Source of the DNA: Macquaria australasica
Lineage: Eukaryota > Chordata > Actinopteri > Centrarchiformes > Percichthyidae
DNA: 64,000 nt
Direction of reading: 5' to 3'
Assembly: GCA_005408345.1 (NCBI GenBank)
Contig: SEMN01000596.1
Coordinates: 124,001 to 188,000 of the forward strand
Position 1 is the first letter of the stretch; every line of letters begins with the position of its first letter. The notes below the pieces were generated by a model that was not told the origin of the DNA, searched no databases, and was given only the letters and a program-made list of their open reading frames with translations. The position numbers and the translations under genes are program-made. This document shows positions 14,329 to 24,679 of the stretch, one piece after another.

Positions 14329-15625
14329 TTAGACCTGATTAAGGCCAACGATCTGATGAGGTGCTCTTATGAAGGGGGGGTGCAGGGAGTGTACAAAGAA
14401 TGGGGGTGGATGAAAAACGAACGTACCAACAGTCGTAAGGAGTGTACTTGTATTGCATACTGCAGCATTTCCTCAGAGACCTCCCTGGTGAATGCACATG
14501 GAAGTCCATTGGCATTAATATTTATGCAATTCAGAATGACATTTTAAAAAAAGCTGGAGTGAGATCTTTAAATGTACTTCCCCCTCCCTCAAGCAGAGAT
14601 CAGGCACAAGATGAAAAATGTGTGCAGGAAGGTGCCTGTCCTTAATCACACAGCTGGCCAGACTTTACAAGAGAATCCCAAATAAGCACAGATTTCCTTA
14701 TTCCTCACTTCCTTATCTCTAAACTGCAGCAGGCTCTGAAGAATGTCACCAAGATGGCAGCATTTGGAGAAAGCACCAGGCACTGGCAGCTGTACAACGT
14801 GCACTCAGGGTCACCAGCCGGGAGGAATCAAGAGGAAAGTCTTGCTTTTATTTAGGTAGATTGCAAACGCAGTGTTATATCCAGCAGGGTTTGGTAAGAT
14901 GGATGACTCCCACAGGCCATTGCTATAAATAAGATCTTAGTCAAACTGCCTGGTTAATAAGAGAGACAAAGAGTCCTGTAGCACTTTGTTGAGTCTGTTA
15001 TGGGTAATGTTTGCGTCCGACCTTGAAATACCACCTCAAAAATATGAAATATTTGAATTCTCACACATTACTATCGCCTCTGAGTAAGCACAGACAGTAA
15101 TACTATCCAATACTAAATCAATAACAACCACAGTCTTCCAATATGAGACTCCCTGGGGCAAAATCCTATCAAGCAGAGGCTCATGGCTCAGTGTGTGTTT
15201 TTGTCAGCATCCATGGCATGAAAATGTTTGCAAACCCATCATATTCTACATTATAAACCTAGCCACGAGCATGTTGTTGAATCTGCAACAACAACAACAC
15301 TGAGGTGACAAAGCAATGGTGCAGCAGCAATCCATGAAGTCAACAAACGGAGCAGCTTGGACTAACCAGAGAATTGGCTCTCTGTTTGGGCAGCATCTGG
15401 GGAAATGCAAGAAGTCTCCTCTGGGACCCCAGACTCAGACTGCCTTTTAGTGAAAATTAAACAAAATGACAGGAAACCATTAACCTATACTAATTTCTCT
15501 CTTTACACTCCCCAAGAAAAGTCAAATGTCACCACCTGAGAGAATGGATCTTCGTGTGTGACCTGACGAGAATCTGCGTGTTTACATGCACTCAACTAAC
15601 CTGATTATTGTTGGCTTTGTGCTTT

Positions 15626-15704
15626 AACCTGATTTCTTTAGAGCCATGTAAATGAGAAACGGTTTCCTTAATGGGGGCAGGGGAATGGGAGAAAAGAAAT
15701 AACT
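15626..15704 (+). repeat. Left copy of an ~75-bp direct duplication
   Basis: Shares the phrase AACCTGATTTCTTTAGAG, then CCATGTAAATGA, TTTCCTTAA and GGAATGGGAGAAAAGAA, in order, with the copy about 300 bp to the right. Small indels separate them. Confidence 0.8.
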
Positions 15705-15922
15705 TTCAGCTTTCAGTAACTATACAGCTGGTTATTGTCTTACTCTTTGTCTGTTTGTGTGCTTTTGTATGTTTTCTTTTAATGTTTTTTATATGCCATC
15801 AACCTGACAGGGACTGCAGATGAAAATGAGCCTGTATGGTTAAATCTGGCACATTTACATGGTGGACCTAAGTGCTCATGTTAAGTAATGTGCCTTTTCC
15901 TTTATTAAATAAAATAAACATA

Positions 15923-15993
15923 AACCTGATTTCTTTAGAGCCATGTAAATGATAAACTGTTTCCTTAAGGGGAATGGGAGAAAAGAACTAACT
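15923..15993 (+). repeat. Right copy of an ~75-bp direct duplication
   Basis: Second copy of the block at 15.63-15.70 kb, lacking a short G-rich insertion present in the left copy. It is immediately preceded by an A/T-rich AAATAAAATAAA tract, which may mark a small insertion junction. Confidence 0.8.
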
Positions 15994-16030
15994 TACAAAG
16001 TAAATGCGTCAACAAGTTGGAAGTGTACTT

Positions 16031-16043
16031 TGACCTCTGACCT
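16031..16043 (-). promoter_or_regulatory. Second perfect DR1 nuclear-receptor motif
   Basis: TGACCT-C-TGACCT, an exact direct repeat of the consensus half-site with a 1-base spacer, in the same orientation as the DR1 about 1.7 kb to the left. It sits just right of the local duplication. Function is inferred from the motif only. Confidence 0.55.
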
Positions 16044-19000
16044 TTGGTGTTTGTGTGCTCCACCTAAACACAGATTATCTTGAGACAGATAAGAACAGTG
16101 TAATTACACAGCTGCTCCTGCGGTCAGATATACAGCACCTGGCTGTGTATCCAGCAGTTGTGTGTTCATTGTGTTTTGGCTCGAGCCCACACAGCTCAGT
16201 GCTGAACTGTATGTGGCCCTACAGTCCTGTTTACATTTTAGAGAGGTTCCACAGGCTTCCAGTAAACATAGTCAGTGGGGAAGGTAAGCACTGACTGAAC
16301 ACACAGTGGAGCTGCTAGGCATCGTAAGAATTTCTTGTACAGAGACCTCTTGTTAGGATCCTAGCATAGTGTCTGGGACACTGTTTGCCTTACTGTGTTA
16401 TGTAATCTCCTCTTCCTTTGCTCCTTCTTCTTTTAAGGCAGTAAACCCATATAAAGGCTAGCATTCAGTGTCAAATGTGCTGCCCCTCTAGCTCTGGATC
16501 CCACAGCGTCCACCCCCCTGTGGCTAACCTCCAAAAGTCCACAGGAGGTTTCAGTACACTTCAGCATTGGGGAGGAGGCGAGCAGTTGATCTCCTCCGCA
16601 CTGACAGACAGTGCGATTACAGAAGCAAGAGAAAAGAAAAAAAAAATCAGGCCACTGTCGCTCCAGATCATTATCCTCTGTTGACAGCCTTTACAAATCA
16701 CATAAAAGGAAGGCTAGTTAAAATGATGTTGCAAAGAAAGAGAGAGAAAAAAAGTGAGATGGAATATACTACTCTAGCTTCAAATTAGCTCTGCTTGACT
16801 GGGCCCGTGCTCCTTAAACACATAATACCGCTGCTGCAGCAGCCCCAAGTACAAGGAAAGGCCATGCTGACTGCCAGCTCTGCAGTTCAGCTCCTCTCTG
16901 CTTTAGCCTTCCCTTTCACTTTGTGTAAAAGGATTTCCCATACACACCAGTAACTCCAGTATCTCAGGCTTGTCTAAAATAGTCAAAGACTACTATGTCT
17001 TCACTAACAGCAAGTTGCAAAAATAGGCCAAAGGCAACATCATGTACAGGCATTTTTGTGCTTCAGTAAGTGGATACAAAGGCTACACAGTAATGTCCTG
17101 GTGTGCATAATTCACAAGTACAATCTGAACTGAACTAGAGACAAAATATTTATATTTCAAGTATGTTTAAAAGGAAGTATAATGTTTATTTCAACTGAAT
17201 GAAATAAAAAAAAAAGCTTCTTGAAAGAATGCTATAATGCCTCTTATTGTTTCTAGCCAACACTTAAACGATTTTAACGGCTTGCTGCTGCTGTCAATTG
17301 CAAGGATAACACAATCTGAATAATACATTGCATCACATCACTTTGAAATACACATTGAAAATAAAACTGCAAATGGCCAAAGTTTTGTTAGAGTTCTGGG
17401 ATTCTCAGTATAAACCACAGTAAACTAAACTCATTATCATCTGATTTATGGATCAGTGGAAACACAAACAACAAAAACATCTTTCTCACAACAAGTTTCG
17501 TCAGCACTTTTAAAAACACAATGACAGACTACAGACCATTACTAGACTTTGTAATTTGTCTCATGTCAGTGAGCTGGCAACATGAAAGGAACCAACAAAA
17601 AACAGACACTTTCTCACAATTGATAAAGGGCTGTTTAGGAGAAAGTTCCTTCCCGTAAAAAGGCTGATTGGACATTCCCGTCAGTACTGTACACAAAGCA
17701 GAATAGGCCATCTCACAGCAGCACAAAGCAGCCTCTGTCAAACAGCATATAGCAGTATAATTCAACTACACTTCTTTCTTTTATTCTTAGGTCCTTATAT
17801 TCTTTATGCCATAAGGAAAGAATACTAAATTGAATTTCATCATAACCTCATGCTCAACAACAGTGTGGAAGCACTGCAGTGCACTGGTGAGGTTAAGTGA
17901 AGGATACTGGCTCCAGCAGCAGTGCCTCACACATGCACGCAAACACACTAAAGCTGAGCACTTTATGGCACATCTGTCACGGCTCTGCTCCATTTGACTT
18001 GTTAATTACAATCAACCTCCATCAGAAACAAGTCAGCGTACTTTTACGCTTCAAAACAACTCATCCGATGGCTATTTGCTCCTTGCCTTACCCGGGGTCG
18101 ATTTGACAGTCAAGGGTGCAGGTGTTTGCACGGGGGGCTTCGTGCAGTATTGGCCTACATTTTATGACTCAAGGTCCAGTTTACTCTAACTTCGAGGACT
18201 CCAACATGGCTAATATTACATAAATAGATATTATGAAATAAATAATCCTATGAATAATACAGGAAAATACATAAACCAATAATAAAAATCGTTCTTATTG
18301 GAAGGTGATTGGTTGAGGGGGGGAAGTATTGGTTAATTTACATATTTTCTTGCATTTATACATATGTTTATTTATTTTACACCTCTTTTTGTATTTAATA
18401 TTGGTCAAGTTCCATACCTGGCGCCTTTACCAAGATGGTGTTCAATACATGAATAGACAGAAACGCAGAGAGAGAAAGTCTACAGAGGCCATAATGGCAT
18501 GCAGTCCGGAGTCACCCACACCCAGTCATGTCTGCCTATTCAGACAGGCCCTTTCTTTTTCGCTACAGTAGGAAGGAGGTATGCACACCGGCACTAAACT
18601 AAATCCCTTCTTATCTCCCACTGGAGGCTGGCTGCGACCACAGAGGTCAGCTGTCCCGATTGTCTGGGCCCGCTGAGGGGAACACAGACTGAGTTAACCC
18701 CATGGGTCACGACTGGTCCTTGGACTCAGTGGCAATCGGGTTAATGACTGGCCAGCACTCATTCTCTCCATTGTGGCCCAGTGACAGACACGTAGACAAA
18801 ACATGTAAGGAGGGTCAGCAACTTTCGGTGGCCTTTCCCCCCAACATTCCTGATATGGACACTAATGAGTCCCTAAGGGAACAGGAGGTGCAGACATAAT
18901 TCATCTTGGCAAGACACATTTTCCTATATGCTTGACTATTGCAAATCCATAACGCATGAACATGATGTTTTTTGGGGTGACACTGTTAAATGATTGGCTT

Positions 19001-22000
19001 GGTGAAACAAAGAGTGGTCCTGCCCACAGCTCTGACAAGTTGTATTTGCACTGCTGTCCACTGGGTAGACTTCGTCTTTAAAGGATAAGAAATAGCTAAA
19101 TACAACTATTGTGAGTTCACACCAGGAACGAGACTAATGGATTTAGTGTTGCTATTTAACTTAATGATCAAGCCACAGGTACAAATGCACCATTATTTAA
19201 ACCCAGTAGAAATAACCAGTGGGGTGAGGTGAGTAAATGGCAAAAGATCTTAATCATTTTTAAAATCTTTGGTAATTATGGCAATGATGGTCCTCCTTTA
19301 TAAGATGAGATGACCCACATTTCACCATTGTGTCTGAAGATTACAGACATTATCTGGAGAATTAATGATTTTCTTTCAGATGGAAAAAATAATATCTTAC
19401 AGTTACATCTGTGTTCACTGTCAGGGCGACATCTGTAAGCCACCGCCAGACATTTAAGATCATATGCAGCTCTGTCTGTCAGGCCTGTGTGTAGGATGGA
19501 GCTTAGTCCAGAAAATCATGTGGGGGTTCAAAAGGTCATCGTTAAAAAGTACGGTCCAAGCTGGTCTAAGCTGCTCATATGATTTTGTTTTCATGACCAG
19601 TGACACAGTACTAATATTAATGCCTGGATATAATGCGTTATATCATTGCTTGTTCACCATCTGCACTGCAACACACAGGCTTCTAAACAGCTGTAATAAG
19701 GATATAGGGAAGCATACTGTATACCATCCATTGCACCGGCTACAGTTATCAAATGCCTAATCTTTTCCATAATTGGTCTAGCTACGCATAAGCCAGCAGT
19801 GATGGCAGAGTAGGTCATCGGAGGGCTCAAACCTTTATTCTCCCCTTTACCCCCACATCCCACCTCCTCCTCAGTCCTTCAGCAGCTCGGCTGTGTGTCA
19901 CCAGAGGTTGACAGGGTCCTCACATTCGCATTTGACTTCTGTCACTATACCATCTGCTCCATCCAGCAGCTTCCCCTCCAGCCATGGCACTTTTTTACTC
20001 AACTGTGCCTGGCACGACAGCAAGCCACTGGATGAGTGGCAAGAGGGTGGGGAAATAAAGAACAGGATGGATACAACATGTATGTACAAGACACAAGGGA
20101 TGGGCTGGTGTAGCTATTTTAGCTAATTTAACAGATTGATATACGCATTTACTAACATCTACTTCTGAACAAGATAACCATGAAAATGTTCAACGGATCC
20201 ATTTCTCCTTTAAATCCACATAATGTACAATGCAGAAATCCCTTGGTATAAATGCCTTTAAATGGCAGGCATTATATCTGACCAAACACAGCATCCATCT
20301 GCATCTAATCTACTGTATCTACTATAAGGCTTAACCACATCAGTATGGTCAAATTAACATACATCTACTAGACACAAGCAAATAAACAAGCGACGCGGCA
20401 CATGAGGGCCCCAATCCACATGTCGCCAGAAAACATGCCACAAGCCATAGAATCTCATTTGTGCATATCACATAAAGAGTGGAAATATTGTGCTGTGAAG
20501 GGCTGTTGGCGTCTTCCTGTGTTTCCCCTGGAATGCATGCTGACATACGCCAGCGCCTGAGCAAGCTGTTAAACATGCCGTCTTAATGCTATTACACTGA
20601 TTGCACATGAGAAGTCGTATAATGTACAGCGCAGACAGAAATGAAGAATGACCCATAACACAACCCAACACACTGACCTTGGAGCAGTTAAAGATCCTTT
20701 GGTAACCATGTTTCAACCTTCTTCGGAGAATCAGGTGGAAGGTTTATTGTTAGTTTTGATCCCAAACTAACGGGAAGTGTTGCTGGCACTGATGAGGCAG
20801 ATAGTTCTGGAGCTCTTAAGTGATCATCGATGTTACAAATCTAAGCGATGTCCCAAATCAAAAGAGACTTATTTCCAGTCTTTGTCTGTACTGTACACAT
20901 TGTGAACATTGCTCAGTAAACCACCCACATCTATCACAAACAGACCCCTAGTGGAACAGGGGATCAATTCATAAAAAAACATCAACCTAATGATGGCATC
21001 TGTGCTTTCCCTGACAGTGATGAGTGGGCTTAAATCCTTCCATAAATCCAGACGGCAATCAAAACAAAGGCTGACAAAAAGACAGAGAGAAAGTCTGGCT
21101 CTCACAACAGGAGCAGGCAGCATGTGATCCCCTGTCTGCTGGTTGGTTGGTTTTGAAGCAACAGGATTTGGTTGGGAGGCCCATTGTGAATCCTGGCTGG
21201 CCAGCCAGCCGGTCAGCCGGCACAGACCAGTCCAGGTTTCCTGATCCCCGTCACATGCATGGGGTGTGGGATCTTATGGAAAGGGGGGCACCACATGGTT
21301 TGGCATGCTTCTATGGTACAATAATGAGAAATGCATCACCCCTAAGAAATGTGGTCTGAACCTAAATCCTTTAGCAGGTTTTTTTTCCCCCCTTCTTCTG
21401 TTCTCCAAATCATGATTAGTCAGCACACCGGTAGCAAAGCACCGTGGGAACAGAGACAAACAAGAGGAAAGACCAGGAGACAGCCACAACAGTTAAGTAA
21501 TTTCCCCAAACCTAAAGAAAGCCTCCAAAGAGTTCTGTGTTACGGTAATATCTTTACAGGCAATTTCTGTTTCACAAACAACATAACAGCTGTAACTCTA
21601 GTGGGGCGTCTCCAAGCCCACTAGGCCAGAAGACATCCTAACCAGCTCTGCAATGATAACAACTGGATATGGCCTGTGGGCATGTCACAGGAAGCTGTTC
21701 CTCTGCCAATCTTGACAGGTGCCTTATTGTTCAGCTGAGCACACATTGTGCACATAACTTTATTTTGAAAGACATATCTATCTGACCTCAATTACCCATT
21801 GTCTGGCTAGCCATGCATAAGGCGCTGTTAGAAATAGATGAGAACATATTTCTTCTTCTGTGCACTCTATTGATGGCAGAATGCAACAGATCTCTATTCA
21901 AACTAAGATTGAAAGACTTTCCCTGGCACTGTCATTATCATGGCTGCTGAATAGGTCTCCCTCTAGGAGTGCACTGCTGGCAGTGGGTGACATGAGGTAC

Positions 22001-23789
22001 CTAGGCAGCCTCATTTTCATCTACATTAGGGAAGATCTTGTCTTGAATCTATCTTTCATCCATCTGGAAAAAAAAAACCCTGCCTTCCCATCTGTAATGT
22101 AACAAAAACAGAATAATTTCCAACAGAAAATTCAACAAGATAGGAATCAAATGAAGCACTCCGATTTAAAGATCATATAGGTTAAGTACATAATGAGGAA
22201 AGACATGAATCCAAACTCGATTGGAAAACGGGTTAACTAATAGAAATATCTGCATGATGACGTGTAGAATGAGCAGATTAATAGAGTGGTTTTTCGCTTT
22301 TCTGCACAATAATAGCAAATTATTCACACATCACAACAGATGTTTTTATGCCCATTCAGGAGAGTGGTCAGTTGAAAGATTGCCTCCCTGATGTGCAGAC
22401 CTATGACAGGTGGAGTTAAGCCAAACATTTCTGCCATTAAAGGAAAATATGTTAAATGTTATACCAGGCCATGAACATACTGGAGCCATCTTAAAACACT
22501 CCTGTGCCTACTTAGTTCAGCACAGCCCCCGGAAAACTAATCTTTCCCAGACATAAACCCCTATGAAAAATAATGGTGTCTTATTGATTTCAACGCTCCA
22601 GGAGCTGAGAAGTCTTTATGCTTGATCTGTTCAGATGGGAGCTGTGAAGCCAGGAGGCCATAAATCCAGAGCACTAAAAATGAAACAATGGAAACTCACA
22701 TTTATACTCAAGAGCACCTAGTTGTTGTGTCTGCAGCTAGCCACCAGCAGAGGAATGGGCCTATCTATTTCCCCTTATTGGGAAGCTAGTTATTGTGGAG
22801 GCTAAACTTCCTGCAGGAAGACAGCAAAGGATATGGTGCTGGAACACAAACAACATTTCACTTGTTTACTCTCCCAGTGGAGTATACAGTACGCTGTATG
22901 TTTAATAGGCCACAAGAGCAGCCAGTAATAAAGCAAGATTGCACATCCGTGTGTAGAAGGAGACTGCCAGATATTATTTATGGAGAATCCAAACAACTCT
23001 GATGTTACCGGAAATTGGTCTTTGTCTGGACAACCTGACCAGATCCCACAGCTGCAAAGAGTAAACATAAGCACACAATACAACAAGAAAGCACGGAAGA
23101 GTGTGTGATTTTCTTTGACAGTTACTTACATACATTTAAAAAAAAAAAAAGATACTCCTTCACCTACAGTGGGCATGAGAAGGCTTTATTACCCATGACC
23201 AGTTAGTCAATGGTGCCTTTATCGCCCCCCACCGTTTTCATGTTAGCACTCCACTAAACAAATTCATTCAAAAAATATTTCTGTGCAAATCCAGTCCAGT
23301 TACCCCCAACCAGCACGCGCGCACACACCACCACCAAAAATATGACGTCAACGTGCAATATCATTAACAGTCAAATTAAAGATTTAAAAAACAGTGATAT
23401 AATATAGTCTGCCCTCAGGTATGTGAATGTATGTTGCAGTGAATTAGGTCTGTATTTGAGGCTAGCATGCTCCTTACTAAATCAACAAAACAAACATGAA
23501 TCAAGTAGAAGTCAACAGCACCACAGCTCATACCAGACACTAATTCAGCCTATAGACAGGCTAGCGCTGAAACACCATATCCTCCAGTTCTTTTACATTT
23601 GTCGCTCAAATTACATCTGCTTCGGTGCCCGAAAGTAACTTTATCCTTTGTGCTCTCACTGTCACCATCCATATGCCTTTCGCTACTCTCGCTGCGTGCA
23701 GCGCTCCTCACTTTTAGCTGCAGCCCTACTTCTTTTTCACTTTGTTGGTCGGCTCGGAGGGAGAAAACTACACATGCGGGTCTTCCTAC

Positions 23790-24130
23790 CTTTGGATGTG
23801 AGCGGTGTCCCGGTCCAGGCTGCGAGTCCGTTAACGTCCTCGGTTATCCTTAAAGGGTAAAAAAAAAAAGCCGCGGTAGCCGGGCTCGCACCGCTCTCTG
23901 CCACTCTCAACCTCCAGACTGAAGCAGCACAGACCGCAGCGATATCCACCCAGCACCTACCTCCGCGCAGGGAGAGAGGCTCCGCCCACCCGACGCCTGA
24001 GGACGGTCTCCGCTGTTCACGCGCTCCTGCCCGCGTCAGTGTCACAGGCTTGTTGGTTGGTGTCGAAGCGTATCGAAGGGCGACCAGCAAACCAGTGTCC
24101 GCGGCAGGCTAAAGGCGGACAACGAGCCCG
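23790..24130 (-). other. Probable non-coding first exon and CpG-rich promoter of a minus-strand gene
   Basis: This is the first CpG-dense block in the window, with a GC box (CCGCCC at about 23,982). On the minus strand two good 5' splice sites end plausible first exons: GGAG|GTAGGTG (exon edge at 23,961) and AAAG|GTAGGA (exon edge at 23,790). No long minus-strand frame is seen, so the exon would be 5' UTR. It sits head-to-head with map10, about 0.5 kb away. Human synteny makes sipa1l2 the best guess, but the sequence alone does not name it. The right edge (start site) is not determined. Confidence 0.45.
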
Positions 24131-24341
24131 TTATGTGAAGGAAGTCCGGTCACCGCAAGACTATTTCGGTCCGTGAGCCCAGTAAGCCCCGCAGTGGCAC
24201 CATCTGGTGAACTGCAGAGAAGTTGCTCTCCCAAACTGCACCCGAATAAATGACCGTCTTCACACCCCTTCGACCTGTGCTTGTAATGTGTCGCGTTTCC
24301 TTCTAGTTACCAGTAAGATGTTATTCTGCAGCTGTTCATTT

Positions 24342-24366
24342 TTTCTTCTTCTTCTTCTTCTTCTTT
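24342..24366. repeat. (TTC)n microsatellite
   Basis: Uninterrupted CTT/TTC triplet run followed by T-rich DNA, lying between the two CpG-rich promoter blocks. Confidence 0.9.
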
Positions 24367-24499
24367 TTTCCTTAATTTAAATTTGGAAACAGGCTTTCAC
24401 ATTTACCAGTTTACAAATACGAACGATAACATATTTGTTAAAATATAACAAATAATAAGCAATATCATTGATATTTAATTCAATTTTGAATCAGTGCTG

Positions 24500-24679
24500 T
24501 ATGTAAAGGACCCCGAAAACTGCATTTCCCAGGTATCCCGGCGCGTTGTATGACGCCATATACTCGCGACAGCTGTTTGTTTCCATGGAGCCGATAGAAG
24601 CTAAAAGCTGGAGTTTGCGGATTAGCTAACAGCTAGTTAGTTAGCTGGTTGGTTTTTTTGTGGACACGCGGCTGTCAGG
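24500..24679 (+). promoter_or_regulatory. map10 promoter/5' UTR with ZNF143-like site and short uORF
   Basis: CpG-containing DNA directly before the map10 start. ACTGCATTTCCCAGG at 24,519-24,533 resembles the ZNF143/THAP11 promoter motif (ACTACAATTCCCA). Downstream, an ATG at 24,585 opens a 14-codon upstream frame that stops at 24,629, before the map10 ATG. The start site is unknown, so whether the uORF is transcribed is inferred. Confidence 0.4.

Larger units (their letters stand above)
1..23789. other. Long non-coding stretch (probable intron 1/flank of a minus-strand gene)
   Basis: No open frame here looks like a gene. The longest open frames (up to 170 codons) lack flanking splice signals, conserved-looking domains or coding-type composition, and often overlap simple repeats. 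The stretch holds CA/TG runs, an old tailed interspersed repeat near 8.2-8.45 kb, an inverted-terminus element at 9.37-9.68 kb, a second at 10.82-11.06 kb, a short direct duplication at 15.6-16.0 kb, and two perfect DR1 nuclear-receptor motifs. Because a CpG-rich, donor-bearing, minus-strand first exon seems to lie just to the right, I infer that this is mostly its first intron. In human, SIPA1L2 is the minus-strand neighbour of MAP10, so sipa1l2 is the candidate host. That is a synteny inference; no coding exon of it is visible here. Confidence 0.6.
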
